From Bryoerythrophyllum caledonicum (lineage: Eukaryota > Streptophyta > Bryopsida > Pottiales > Pottiaceae): a stretch of DNA of 64,000 bases. The notes beneath the pieces were generated by a model. That model made no database searches, was not told where the DNA came from, and saw nothing but the letters and a program-made list of their open reading frames with translations. The stretch lies in the NCBI GenBank assembly GCA_963971425.1, contig OZ020523.1, positions 10,660,867 to 10,724,866 of the forward strand, in the 5' to 3' direction. A program made the position numbers and the translations under genes. Shown one piece after another: positions 1 through 12,700 of the stretch; position 1 is the first letter of the stretch, and the number at the start of each line of letters is the position of its first letter.

Positions 1-61
1 TGGGGGTTAAAACCTGCAATGCCTCCATTTACATCAACAAAGGTTACAAATTTAGAGAGGT

Positions 62-350
62 TTAACCCTTTAGTGCCAAGGAGGCCCAAACAAGGTCTCC
101 AAGCACTGTTTTGGGAGAATATTTATGATTCCACCCACTTGTGAGCTTTCCCTATTTTGGAATGGAGGTGCTCCCTGAAATCTGGAATCACATGCAACTC
201 TCAAATGCCAAATCTAACCGCTAAAAAGTGATTTCCATGAAATAGTGTTGTGGTGATGTGTATCCAATGTGTACAAGATGTTTTGCTTAATTTATCTGAG
301 TCATAGAACCTCCTAGGTCTGCTTTGTCATGCTCGGCACTAAAGGGTTAA
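62..350. mobile_element. TTAA-flanked short inverted-repeat element (MITE)
   Basis: The inverted ends read CCCTTTAGTGCC at 66 and GGCACTAAAGGG ending at 346, with TTAA directly outside each (62-65 and 347-350). The 281-bp interior has no ORF. A TTAA target with CCC-starting termini is the known signature of the piggyBac superfamily, so this is probably a non-autonomous piggyBac-like element. The assignment is inferred from ends only. Many other copies with CCCCTAAA or CCCTTAAA ends occur in the window. Confidence 0.7.
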
Positions 351-1097
351 GTTAGCAGAAGTTATAAGTTAGTCGATTATAGCTTGTCGGATGGATGAGA
401 GTCAGTAAAACTGAAACATCCTCTATGAAATCTTCAAACTATTAAAACTTTTGCAAATCTTAAATATGAAAAGTGGTCAAAATCCTTTGCAAATAACTCC
501 AGCATCTAGAAACATGTGGGACAGTACATGCAGCATCCAAAGTGTGAGCAGACAATAGGACATCCATAATGCACTATCACGTTCAAGTACCTCCTTGTCA
601 CCTCGCCATAATCATCAGTCCAGAGTCATGTTATGTGAGGCGATCCGGATTCAGGTGCTTGCTATAATTAGATGCAGTCATTTCAGACATAAAGTGATTA
701 TAGCATAATCGGGGAAGTATGTGCGGAGGATTGCCTCTCAACTTAAGATGATGGCTTCTACTTTCATACTTGATTTTTTGCACTTGCCATGTCGCTGAAG
801 TGATCTTGTTTTATGAGGGTGCAAATAGACTATCTTGTGTGTTTATTCACAACAAAAATTTCAAAAGATTTGTCTAGGTGATATCTATGTAGTGCTAAGG
901 TGATATTCATGCAATGTCTAAGTGGTACTCATGCAATATCTAATTGATACCCATTATGTTCAAACCACTGTGATTTGGAAAAGTGAATGATATGCTTGGA
1001 AGGTGCTGAAACTTACCACTGCTTACGATATTAAACTTGTCTTAAATCTTAAAGGATTGTGATTATGTCCAAGCAAAACCACCCAAAAACTACCTCT
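351..1097. other. Non-coding stretch, nothing recognised
   Basis: This is AT-rich sequence with stops in all frames. A short irregular direct repeat of the type 'gtgatattcatgcaatgtct' lies around 880-950. No gene, RNA or clear element boundary is visible. Confidence 0.5.
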
Positions 1098-2060
1098 TTA
1101 ACCCCTAAATTTCTTTGACAATTTCAGGCCAAATGTACTTCAGAAGTGTTGATTCTAGCGCAATGAGTAAGGAAGGAAAAGAATCATTTAATTTCCACTT
1201 TTAACCATCGGATCTCAATTTAACACTTATTAAATAACCTACCTAAAAAATTCATGAATTTTTACCGCAAAGATTAAAATATCATAGTTATTGAAGTAAA
1301 GAAAATGGTTCATTTACTTTCGTGCGTTGAGTGGATCGGCAGACTTTGACTTCACTTGGTGTCAATTGTTTGCACTATACAAGGTCTAAGTCCATTACCA
1401 TCATGTTAAGCATGAGATTAGTTCCTTGAACACCAGTTTCTAGAGGAAGAGAAGGGGTGCAGCATATTCAAAAAAATTGTGCAAGGAGTGGAGGCTCTAA
1501 AATTGCATATTCACATATTATTATTTTGTGAACTTCATTCGTTTTAATTTGAGAATTCAAACGGTCAATAGCAAGGTTTGCGTGGCATCTCGTAGTGGAA
1601 ATCTATTTTTTTCAAATAAATAATGTTAAGCTCTCTAAGTTTTATGTGGAAAAGAAGAAGATTTTTTGGTACCTTGCCCGACATTGTGTGATAGTGTGTG
1701 AAAATGCTTGACTTTAGTCAAAATATTATTATCACCAAAGACAAGAAATGTTTTTGAAGGTATGAAAGTAAAACGATATTACTTGCAAGTATTGAAAATC
1801 CTACAATTAAAAGGGTGTCCTTTTTGGAGTTACCCGAAGTGTCCGCACTTGAGAAGTTTTTCTCAAAAATACCATAATTCTACTTGCCAAAGTTTGATGA
1901 GAATAACAATTACCTTCCCACGAGGGTCTTCTCTTCTTGCATCTTTGTACAAAATTATGAGTATTATCAATAAATGCAACCATGCGGAGATGTCAAATAC
2001 TTGCAAAAGGCCACCTTGGGACTTTTATCACTTGGGAGTTTTGATGGGATATTACAAGAC
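1098..2060. mobile_element. Diverged member of the TTAACCCC repeat family (copy 1)
   Basis: It opens with TTAACCCCTAAATT at 1098 and carries the family's interior landmarks: 'cagactttgacttcacttgg' near 1340, a 'gtgcaaggagtggaggctc' block near 1477 and 'ggtaccttgcccgaca' near 1668. The same landmarks recur at 3600-4385, 20100-20650 (reverse), 37960-38400 (reverse), 38700-39640, 54850-55400, 57400-58340 (reverse) and 63000-63600 (reverse). The 148-codon frame at 1708-2154 has no ATG at its start and lies across the element end, so it is not called as a gene. The right end is uncertain. Confidence 0.5.
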
Positions 2061-2603
2061 TAATCTAAAAAAAAATCTTACTATCCTCAACCATAGTACA
2101 ATACAATGGGCTCTCTTTATAAAAGCATATGATATAACAACAAATTCATTATAACAGGCGGGGTGAGCCCAGAACATTTAGTTGCTCTCTACAACAGCCA
2201 TTTGCTATAATAGCAACTTTCATCAAACCAAATTGTCACCCCACATAACATCCATTCAATCTAAGGCATGTCAGAATTGGTCATTATCAAGGAATAGTCC
2301 CCATTGGTAAGATGAATTTGTTATTGTGGATTACCATGAGAGTTAATTAATTTTTAGTTCTGCATGTGTCTGACCAACCCCTTGACTGGTGTACGTCATA
2401 CAAAGACTACTTGCACCATCATCCTTTGATGTCATACTTTGATAGAATCATTCATTCAACAATACCATTTAACAGCCTTCCCGACCCTTCCCATTACAAC
2501 AGGCAGAACCAACAGGGCTGTTATAAATGGAGGGCTGTTATAAAGGGAGCTGACTGTACTACAATAATCACTATAAAAAAATATGCAAACTTTGACTAGG
2601 CTG
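2061..2603. other. Insertion-like non-coding segment with 'ctataacag' repeats
   Basis: The two flanks of this segment match neighbouring parts of a second repeat copy (about 4385 and 4886), so the segment appears to interrupt copy 1. It contains several short 'tataacagg/gctgttataa' motifs (about 2150, 2513 and 2535) in both orientations. No coding potential is visible and the element type is not resolved. Confidence 0.35.
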
Positions 2604-3350
2604 ATTTTAAGATACATGTTTTTTGAATAGTGCAATATAATTTTAGTCTTTTAGCACGGACATGGTTTGTGTACTTTATTCAAAAATAATGGCATATTAT
2701 TGCGCCACACATTACGTGGCAGTTATTTAAATTTTTACTTAAAATCAAGAATAAGAATGGTAGATGATGTCATCCTGTCTTCTTCTAGTATCAGGTTCAA
2801 AATTTTGAAATCCTTAATCCCAAAAGGACCATCTGTACATGTTAGGTACAAATCAATTTTTGGCAGGATCCTAAAAATTCATTTTTGAAGATGACTTCTT
2901 GAAATTTTTAATGTGAATAGGAATATGGGTTATCGTTGCAAGGAATACGAGTTATATATATTTTTGGACTAATAAGAGAAAAGGTATGGTGCTTCAAACA
3001 TATAAAGCTCAATTCTTTTGGCAACTAGGCAAGGTACTATAGAGATGAATAGTGCTATTGTAGAGTTGACAATTGTACTTTTTTGAGGCCAATAATAGTG
3101 AAGGAATGCTCTTGTCAACCTTCATTGTTTTCACCCAAAAACACATAGAAATTAAGGATTTTATTGTTTTACAAAATACTTTTTCTATTGTTAGAATAAG
3201 TCGTAATTATTCTATTCAATGTTTGGATTTTAGATCCAACAATCATTTTTCTATTTTTAAAAAAAAAATTGCTTTCCAAGGTGAAGGACGAGTTCCTGTA
3301 CCTCAAGTCATTGCAGGTCCATTTTTCTTATTGTAAACACCTCCATTACT
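2604..3350. repeat. Repeat fragment related to 4886-5200 and to 63636-64000
   Basis: The start 'gattttaagatacatg' is shared with 4886. The 3' part, ending 'aacacct' after 'attgcaggtcc', matches the final bases of the window (around 63972). No gene is supported: the short open frames here start without ATG or differ between copies. Confidence 0.45.
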
Positions 3351-4402
3351 TGTGATTTTTGGCGTGCAATGACCTAACACAAGGTAGAACATATATCCAT
3401 TGAGTTTGTGCAATGTTTAATGCATAAATTTGCCATAAACAAAAAAAAAATTCCATTTCAAATTGTAGGATCTCAATAATGACTTATTAAGGAACACACT
3501 TAAAAAAATTCATAAACATTAACTGCATCAATTGAAAGATTAGAGTGTTTGAAGTCAAGAACGGTTCATTTTCTTATTTCTGCAATGAGTGGATGAGCAT
3601 ACTCTAACTTCACTTAGTGTCAATGTTTTGCACTACTCAAGGTCTAAATTCATCACCATCATATTGAGCATAATACTTGTTCCTTCTACACCAATTCTTA
3701 TCTACCTTTAAAATTTATTGTGAATATGCTACAACTATTTTGTAAATATAGAATATTCACAAAAATTGTGTAAGGATTGGGGGCTCAAAAATTGCCAATT
3801 CACGTTTTAATTTTTTTGGAACTTTTACATTATAATTTGCAAGTCCAAAATGTCAATTAGAAGGTTTACAAGACATCTTGTAGTGGAAAAAACAAAAAGG
3901 TGAAAAATATGAAGATATCTAAGTTTTTTGTGGAAAAGAAGATTTATTTTGGAACCTTGTCGAACATTGGATGACAATGTGTGAAAATGTTTGACTTGAG
4001 TTAAAATGTTGTTATCACTAAAGACAATAAACATATTTGATAATGTCAAAGGAAATGATATTACTTGCTAGTGTTGAAAATCCTACATTTAAAAGGGTGT
4101 CCTAGCAAAAGCTATTGGAGTTGCATGAAGTGCCCACACTCGATATGCTTTTCTTAAAGATAGCATAACTTTTTTTTTGCAGAGGTCCAAAGAGAATAAA
4201 AATTACATTCCCATGTACGCCTTCTCTTCTTGTATCTTTGTACAATATTACAAGAATTATAAATAAAAATCGCAACTATGCAAAGGTGCCCAAGATCTGC
4301 AAAAGCCTACCTCGGGACTTTTATCAATTAGGCGTTTAGTCTACCTCGGGAGTTTTATCAATTAGGCGTTTAGTTGGGATATGACAATTTTGTATACCTT
4401 GG
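3351..4402. repeat. Second copy of the 1098-2060 repeat
   Basis: Collinear landmarks of the TTAACCCC family recur here: 'tgaagtcaagaacggttcat' near 3550, 'caatgttttgcactactcaag' near 3620 and 'ggaaccttgtcgaacattgg' near 3950. Spacing to the first copy is about 2.28 kb. Near 4313-4377 a 35-bp segment 'ctacctcggga...ggcgtttagt' is repeated back to back. Confidence 0.5.
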
Positions 4403-4882
4403 CTACCGTAGTTGAACCTCTGGTTCGGCACCTAAATGCCGAATAATTTATTAAAGTGAAAATATGACAACCTCTGGTTCGGCACCTAAATGCCGAATAA
4501 TTTATTAAAGTGAAAATATGACAACCTCTGGTTCGGCACCTAAATGCCGAATAATTAATTAAAGTGAAAATATGACATTCTGATTCAAAATAACAATTAT
4601 GTTATTTTCAGCAAGAAATCAAAGACTACTAAATTTGGCTTACTTTGGAACCATGGGGATTGAACTCAAGACCTTGGGATTCCAAACCCAAGTGTTTATG
4701 CATGAAATGCTATGGATGAAGACTTTTCCAAGCCTTAATCCACTTTCATGACTCTTTGAGTGCCAAAATGTGTAAATATACATTTTTTACAATTTCGGCA
4801 TTTTCAAAAAATTATTTTCCACTTATTTTGGCATGGGCTTTTCTAATTAATTTATGCCGGAACAGAGGTTCACCTACGGTAG
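4403..4882. mobile_element. 480-bp inverted-repeat element with internal 3 x 54 bp tandem repeat
   Basis: The terminal inverted repeats at 4403-4430 (starts CTACCGTAGTTGAACCTC) and 4855-4882 (ends GAGGTTCACCTACGGTAG) agree at 25 of 28 positions. The inner part of the left terminal repeat, with 'ctggttcggcacc' and the dyad TTCGGCACCTAAATGCCGAA, is tandemly triplicated (next entry). No transposase ORF is present, so it is non-autonomous. A target-site duplication could not be fixed, so the superfamily is open. Confidence 0.75.
4415..4576. repeat. 54-bp tandem repeat, three copies
   Basis: Units start at 4415, 4469 and 4523 (aacctctggttcggcacc...), each 54 bp and almost identical. The only clear change is 'tttatt' to 'ttaatt' in the third unit. 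Each unit includes the dyad TTCGGCACCTAAATGCCGAA. Confidence 0.95.
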
Positions 4883-6409
4883 TTGATTTTAAGATACATG
4901 CATTCGAATGGTGCAATATCATTTTTTTCTTCTAGCACGGACATGTTCAACAAATTTTTACTGAAAGTAATGGCATATTGTTGCACCACACATTGCATGG
5001 GAATTATTTTGATTTTTACTTAAAATAAATAATAGTTGGATTTTAAAATGGTAGATAATATCACATGCCTTCTTCTACGAGGTCAAAATATTTGAATTTT
5101 TTAAAATCTTTAACTTCTATGCATTACAAAGTAAAATCAATGGGGATTTCCTAGAACTCTCCTTCATTGCTAGTTGCTTCAAAAAATTAAACTATTCAGC
5201 AGTACAATACTAAAATTTAGCTCTCCTTGCCCAACTCTTTGGAGTCTAGCTCTTCATGTTTTGAACACCATAACATTTCCCTTGTAAGTCCCAAAAAAAT
5301 AAAAAACTAAATAACCCCCATGAAATTAACCCTATGCCTATTCCTAGGTTAAATTAAAAATTTTAAAATTCAAAATTGAGGAACATGCCCAAATTCAAAA
5401 TGTACCTTGTAGATAACAAATGTCATTTACGGGTTAAATGCTGTAATCTTCAAATTTATGCAAATTCAAATATTCTAGAAAATAATTGGAGTGTATTTTC
5501 GTAGCGAGTAATAAGATTATGTGGTTAGAAATTGAAATTGATCATCATTTTGTAATAATTTACAGTATTGGCAATAAGAGTACTAGTTTTAAAGTGTATT
5601 CTTTGAAAACATAGTCATGATCTTATAGGTTCTAACTCTAAAAAAATGAATGTAAAAGAACATCATATGGACATGAAGAAGTGGCATATTCCATAATGAA
5701 TTTTATTTCAAAGACTCGAAGGGCACAATTTAATATTTGGGATTTAGGATAACATTTATACAAACCACATTTAAATTCAATAAAATTTTCGGATAAAAAA
5801 TAATGAAAGATCTCTTATTATCTTCCACTAATGGCTCAAATGATATGTACTAGCGACAAAATTAAAATGTTAGGAATTTTCAACAAGAAACATAGCATTT
5901 ATGGAAGATCCTGTGTTTACAAAATCTTCTTACAACAAAAATAAGAATATATTATGTAACACAAAAACTGTGAAAAACTGCAAACATTCTGTACTTTGAA
6001 GGTTGCGGAGGAAAAAATACTAGTCTTCGAGATTCCATAAATTTTTAACATTTTTTTTAATACTAAGATAGAATCTTCAAACTTGAAAGATAACCAAAAT
6101 TTAGAAATAGAAATATAAATAAACCTGAGATTGAAATTTCAAAACATACTCAACGCATTTGGAGAACCAAACATGGGAACGGAAAATTACGGGATCAAAG
6201 CCCGGGAACGAAACCAGGGAACGACGAAACCCTGGAACGAAACCCTGAACTGAGCAACGAAACGTCGGGACGAAGCCAGTGAAGGAATGAAGATAGCCGA
6301 ATTTATGACCCGTAGCACCTAAAGATTACACTATCTCGGAATGTTCGTTATGAAGAAAGGAATCTAGGGATTTGCTAAATCTTGATTTCGACACTGTAAA
6401 CTGACGGGT
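4883..6409. other. AT-rich intergenic DNA upstream of the NUA gene
   Basis: The first 300 bp are the second copy of the repeat at 2604-2900. The rest has stops in all frames and no recognisable gene. At 6173-6285 a short G/C-richer block has irregular repeats of 'ggaacgaaacc'. It may belong to the promoter of the downstream gene, but no TATA box could be defended. Confidence 0.45.
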
Positions 6410-6785
6410 TTGGGTCGCCATCACGAACACAAGACTTGTCGCACATCAACAGTGTTTTGCATTTCTCTCGGTCTCTCGGTCACTCGCAGTCGGGAGTTTG
6501 TGGCCGTCTCTCCCCTCGCTCTTCTCCCGGTCCCATCCTCCTCTGCGGTAAATTTACCTTTCTGCTCTGTATCGGTGGTCGCCATTCCGCATATGAGCAA
6601 GATCCGAGGTCGAAATGCGCACTTAGGTCATCGGTGGAGTTTCCAGGGTTTGGCGCAGGGTTTTGCAGCCGAGGCGGAGCTTCTTGCTATGCCTCGCAGC
6701 TGGCGGAGGGGATGAGATAGGTTCTGAGGTGGATTGGGCGTTTTGTCAGGGTTTGGAGACGAAGCTGCATGGTGTAGCGGTCGCT

Positions 6786-9700
6786 ATGCCTCTGTTTATG
6801 GCGGATTCGGAGTTGGAGGCAGAGCGCGGCAATGTGGACGCGGTGGTGGTGAAGGCGGATGGATTCATCCGGGCGCTGCAGGAGCAGGTGGAGACGCATA
6901 AGGCGCGCGCCGATGCGGCGGCGATCAATGCTGAGCAGACGTGCGCGCTCATTGAGCAGAAGTTTCTGATTCTGTCGGGGCAATTCTCGCAGCTTGAGAA
7001 TGAGAAGGCGCAGAGTTTCGCGACTCTGGAGCGCCGCTCCACGGAGCTCGCGCAGGCGCAGGGGCAAATCCACAAGCTGGAAATTGAAGCTGTAGGTTTC
7101 TTTCCTCAGTCTTGTTTGTGTCGGACTGTTTCCTTGAGGGAAATACAGCGTGCGGCATTGTAGACATTGAAGAGTTGCTGCATTGAGCAATTCTGGTTAA
7201 TGTCGTGTGTGTAGAGGCTGGACGCTGCATCTGGTTTCCTTACCAGTTTCTATTTGTCTGAGTGCAGATAAAACATCATAGCTCTACTGAACGCCTATCT
7301 ACTGAAGTGGCGGAGCTTAACAAGTCTAAACGAGAGTTATTAGACGTCCTCGAGCAGAAGAACTTAGAGCTGGATGAGAAAAATGCGTCTATTAAGAGCT
7401 ATCTCAACAAAGTGGTGCGCTTCGTAACCCTAATTTTCTTGGAAATCTTTCTTTTCTCACAAGATTGTGCTGAGTTACATGTTGTTTGCATTGATCATAG
7501 ACTAGTCAGTTTATGGCAATTTTTGCCTTTTGAGCCATGTCTTGGTTATTTAGTTCATGAGACGAATGCATAGGGGGCTTATAAATGGTTATCTTTGTTA
7601 GAGTACCCAGGAAGTGAGAAATATGTAATAATTTGCTGGGAGCTTTGTCCGTGCGCAGGTTGAGTTGACAGATGAACGTAGCATTCTCGAAGGCAAGCTC
7701 CATGAGCATGAGGCGGAAGTTGTCCGTTCTAGGGCTTCATTGACTCGGATCTCGCAGGTATTTCTGTGTTTGGTTCATTCATCTTAGTTACAATGCATTC
7801 GAAAATGAACCAGTAGATATTTAATGTGTGTTGGGGTCTAGTTTGTGCTAAGCGAGGTTGCTGAATCGTCTCGGGAACAAAATTAGTTGGGAACGCCATG
7901 GGATTGATAGGCAGTCCTTTACAGTTTACATGCTCGGGTCAAAATGCGTGTATCGCAATTTTTTTTGGAAATGAATCATATTTTTCTACCAGGAAAAAGA
8001 GTTGGTGGAGCAACACAATGTTTGGTTGAACGAGGAGCTGACAGCGAAAGTGAGCGCTTTGTTGGAGGAGAGGCATGAAAGTGCTGAAACAGAGTCCGAT
8101 CTGAAGACCAAACTAGCAGAGGTGAGCACCCGTTTCTACGCATATTTGGTTAGGGTATTGTTTGTTAATGTTGCCTTTCATAGTCCGGTCTTTCTCTCTT
8201 CTAAGTCGCGGTTCTGATAGATACAATAAGGATCTTGGAATATTCAGTTTCGTACTCTTGTGTATGTAGTTGAGAAGTTCGTTTTCATTGCGTATGCAGG
8301 CTGAAAGAACTGCAAAGGAGGCTTCAGAGGCATTGCAGCGATCAAAGGAGCACAATCTTGAATTGGAATCAAAATTGAGTCAAATTCGGGAGGAGTTGAA
8401 GTTTTTGAAGGAAGACTCTGCCATAAAAGACGAGCAGTTTGCCGCTGAAGTTGCTACGGCTGGTAAGCTCGTGGAGTTGTACAGACAGAGCTCTGAAGAC
8501 TGGTCGAAGAAGTCTCATGAACTTGAGGGTGTAATCAAAGCACTTGAGGCGCACTTAAATCAGGTCGAAGCAGACTATAAGGAGAAGCTCGTGAAAGAAC
8601 ATAAAAGTAGGGAGGAGGCAACTAAAGAAGCTGCTGAGGCAAAAGAAAAACTGGAGAAAATCCTTGTGGAAGTCAATACTGAAGTTGTCAAACCTAAAGA
8701 CAAGAGAGACTTCCTATCTTTGACGGACAAGCCGTATACAGGACCCATCGAGGGACAGCTAGCGCTGGAGTTTCCAGGTGATGGCGCTCTAATACCAGTA
8801 GTACCCTCTGAGGTTTCAGGGACAGCTCTTGCCGCGGCTCTTCTACGTGATGGTTGGAGTTTGGCAAAGATGTACAGCAAGTATCAAGAAGCCGTGGACG
8901 CATGGCGGCATGAGAGGCAAGAACGGCAACATTCTCAAGCACTGCTTGAGAGGGTTCTCCATGAAATAGAGCTGAGGGCGGAGGTGATTATGGATGAACG
9001 AGCCGCACATAGTCAGATGGTGGAGGCTTATCACAGGATGGAGGAGAAGCTTCATCAGTACCTTGAAGATCAAAATAAACTTGACAATGCCTGCAAGGAA
9101 ATGAAGGCTGAGTTGCGAAAGAAAGAGAGGGAGCTGAATGTGGAGAGGAAGGAGAAAGAAGATCTACAAACGCAGGTTGCAGTGCTACTCAAGGAGTGTT
9201 CTGATGTGCAACAGCGTTTTGGAATAGGTGAACAAAATGGAGGTACCATTGTGGAACACGTGACGTCTAGAACAGATATTACAGCTTCAGACGCAGTCAT
9301 CTCCGAAAGACTTCTTTCGTTTAAAGATATTCGAGGCATGGTGGAGCATAATTCACAGTTACGGAAGCTTGTGCGAACACTAGGGCAACAGAATGAACTG
9401 AAGGAGAAAGAGTTAAAGGATGAGTTTGAGGCAGAACTTAAGAGACGCCTGGATGAAATTGGCCGAAAGGTTGCGGAGACGGTGAAAAGGAGTGAGGAGC
9501 AGTCGGAGATTATTGAGCGGCTTCAAGGAACTGTCGGCATGTACAGAAGGCTCTATGAAGACGAGATGAATGCACGTCGTTTATCTCAACAGAATGGAGT
9601 TCCTGCACTGGCTTCAGGAAACAACAGTCAGGATCTTCGCAAGCTTCTTGACAGCTCTCAGGAAGAGATCGCGAAAGTGCGTGAAGAAACTACATCTCGA

Positions 9701-12700
9701 ATCAAACACTTGGAGGAAGAGCTTACGAAAGCAAGGCAGGAAATTACGAACATGCGTGTTGAAGGAGCACGAGCAGATGCGGAGGCCTCTTCTGCAAGGG
9801 ACCGATTATCATCACTGATGCGTGAGACCGAAAACCAGAGAAAGGAGATGGAGACGGTGCTTGCAAGAAACGTGGAGTTCAGTCAGACAATTACTGACTA
9901 TCAACGCCGACTTCGTGAAAGTGATCAAAAGTTACAGGCAGCAGAAGATGTTGCTCGCCGCCGTTCAATCGAGGCTTCAGTTACAGAAAGAGAGAAGGAA
10001 TTGTTGGCAGCTGCTGAGAAAAGAGCATCCGAAGAAGTGGCAACGTTATCTGAGCGTGTGCATCGTCTACAGGCTGCTCTTGATACAATACACACTGTGG
10101 AAGAGGCTCGTGAGAGTGTGAGAGCTGCTGAGAAAAAGAGGATGGAAAGCGAGTTGAATAATCTTCAGAGAGAGTGGGCTGAGGCAAGAAAGGAGCTAGA
10201 AATGGAACGTGAGCACGGGCGTTTTTTAACTGGGCAGCGCGACAGAGGTGTAACCGAGGCTTTGGTTCGAGTTGAAGCTGTGAGCAAGGAGCTAGCAGAT
10301 GCCATGAAAGCTGTTTCCAAGGCAGAGACGCGGGCTCAAGTTGCTGAGGCACGATGTGTGGACCTGGAGTCGAGTTTGAAGAAGGCAGATGACAAGATTA
10401 TGCTGGCATTGGGAGGTTCAAAGACTGTGGTTACCGAGCAGGGTGTCGCTGTTGATGTTGACAGGGAGATCATGTTAAATCTCCAGCAAACAAAGGAGGA
10501 ACTAGATCGCGTGAAGGAGGACTTGGCAGCTGCAAAGATCCACACTGATCAATACAAGAATATTGCCCACGTTAGCGAAGATGCTTTGAAACAGATGGAG
10601 GAAGCTTACGCCAAATATAAGGATGAGTCTGAGCGTCGGAAAGAAGCATTGGAATCCGAGGTCACAGAGCTGCAGCAACGGGTCACCGAATTGGAGGTGG
10701 AAGTATCTGAGAAAGATAAGGCTGCAGGTGTTGCTGCTGAGGAAACGGAGAAGACCCTCACTAGTGCATTGAAAGAAATCTCTACTCTCAAAGAGTCTAT
10801 TGTCTCAAACCAAGCTAGTTTGGCGGAATCTGAAGAGAGGGTTTCAACTTTCAAGGTTGAGGTTGAGACACTGCGTCAACACTGGCGTGATGCTCAAAAC
10901 AACTACGAGAGACAGGTTTGAACCTGGATACGAGTTTGCTTGATGGAATGATATACCCATTCTTGAATTTGCTGTCTCTATTTCCTCTGTCAATTAGCAT
11001 TTATTTCAGTCAATGTGGATCTCACAACGTATTGTTCATTGTTTCCAGGTCTTGCAACAAGGGGAGACGATAAGAGAGTTAAGCACGACCTCAAAGAAGC
11101 TGTCGAGTTTGGAGTCAGCAGAGCGGTCTTTGCGTGAGCGAGCAGAAAGTGCTGAAGCAGAATTGGTATGTGGAGGCTTTGCTCAAGAATTTTCAAGGGT
11201 TGCGGTTCATTCTAGTGTTTGAGAATCTTTCATTACAAATGACTATTTGCAGTTTGTTTTGAGCAATTGGGATCATTTTACAAGTTACTCTATGATGCAC
11301 GTACAGGGGACTCTGCACGTGAAGTGGGCAATGGAGAAGTCTTCGTTGGAGGCTGCTAGGTTTGAGGCAGAGAAGAAAGTTAAAGAACTCGATGAACAGG
11401 TAATTGAATAGTTATGCATATTAGACCATGTTTAAGGCTAAAGAACGTTTTACACGACTTAGGAAACTGTAATGGCTAGATGACATTGTAGGGGGCCGAT
11501 GACTGTTTTAGTCGAATTTTAGACTACGGAGTCGAATTTTAGACTACAGACTTTTTCAGTCGAATTTTAGACTACAGAGCCCTGTGATATAGAAGTCGAG
11601 ATCTTCAAAACCCTGTGTAGTTTTGTTGCATGCAAACAATGGCCCTGTTGTAGGATGTTTTTGGTTACTACATAGTACTTCTGTGTATTGAGGTGGTTAG
11701 AATTCGAAGTGAGAGGTGTCTATTTTGGATATATGTTCACAGCGAGAGGAGATTGGCGTATTTTGCAGAACCAAATTTTGCTGGATAGACTGGAAGGAAT
11801 GCACATCGTCGTTGCCGAGTCTGAACGAAAATCATCATCAGTATCCGTGGCAGAGTCAGGAGAGACATCTGAGGGTCAAGGAGAGTCTGATCTGCAGAAC
11901 GTGATCAGATATCTGCGCCGATCGAAAGAAACGGTTAGTCACCCAACAGTGTATTGAATGTCGTAGTGATTGGTTGGTGGTGACAAATTTAGTGCCAAAT
12001 TTTGATGAGGTTATTCTAGCAAAAAACATTATTTTAATGTGTGATGGCAATCTTTGCAGGTTGACACGGAGCTTACATTGATGAAGCAAGAGCGGGCACG
12101 TTTGCACAAGCAGGTATCCTGGGCTTCACCAGTGTTCGCTATGAATTTTTTCATGAACGTGTTTCTCTGTGTCAAATTATTTCAGATGTGGGTTTGCAAA
12201 AGTAATCTGCTGTGGTGATTCTTTCAGTGGAGATTTGATCCCCACACCCGAATGTTTTGATTTCCAATTCGATCAAGACTCTGTGTTTACGTTAAAACTT
12301 TTATTTTGCTCTTGATATGCTAAGACGTTGCTTCTCATTTAATCACAAGCTTCAACCCAATTAGTTCATGCTCTCTGATCTCCTTTGAGCTTTCGTGGTG
12401 GGATATTGATCAGCTGGAAGGAGCTTATCGGGCTGCCGAAGAAGCACAGACAAGCTTGCGTAGGGAACACGAAAGTGCGCGAGCTAGTTTGTACAGTGAT
12501 GAAGAATTTCGAACTCTTCAGACTCAGGTGACTCGAGCTTGTCTGCAGTTGTTGTTCTTGCTGACTTTCCAGTTACTTTTGTGTTTGCCTTTATCAGTTG
12601 GGTGTAGCGCAGACTTGAAGGAGATCCTCTTTTTTGATAATAATGAATGGAAGTTCTTTTTTAAGAGTGTTTAAAACTGTTTTGATGAGGGATTTATTCC

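Noticed and set aside
4640..4700. tRNA-like sequence on the minus strand ('ggattgaactcaagaccttggg')
   Set aside because: It has a T-arm-like TTGAGTTCAATCC, but the anticodon stem closes an 8-nt loop and no acceptor stem pairs. At most it is a tRNA-derived relic inside the inverted-repeat element.
6687..7230. Long minus-strand open frames opposite NUA exon 1
   Set aside because: They are shadows of a GC-rich coding exon: the plus-strand protein matches NUA and the reverse frames have no recognisable content.
9570..10352. Alternative-frame ORFs inside the big NUA exon (both strands)
   Set aside because: They overlap a strongly supported coiled-coil exon and appear only because the exon is long; one is also seen in the second copy simply because that DNA is duplicated.
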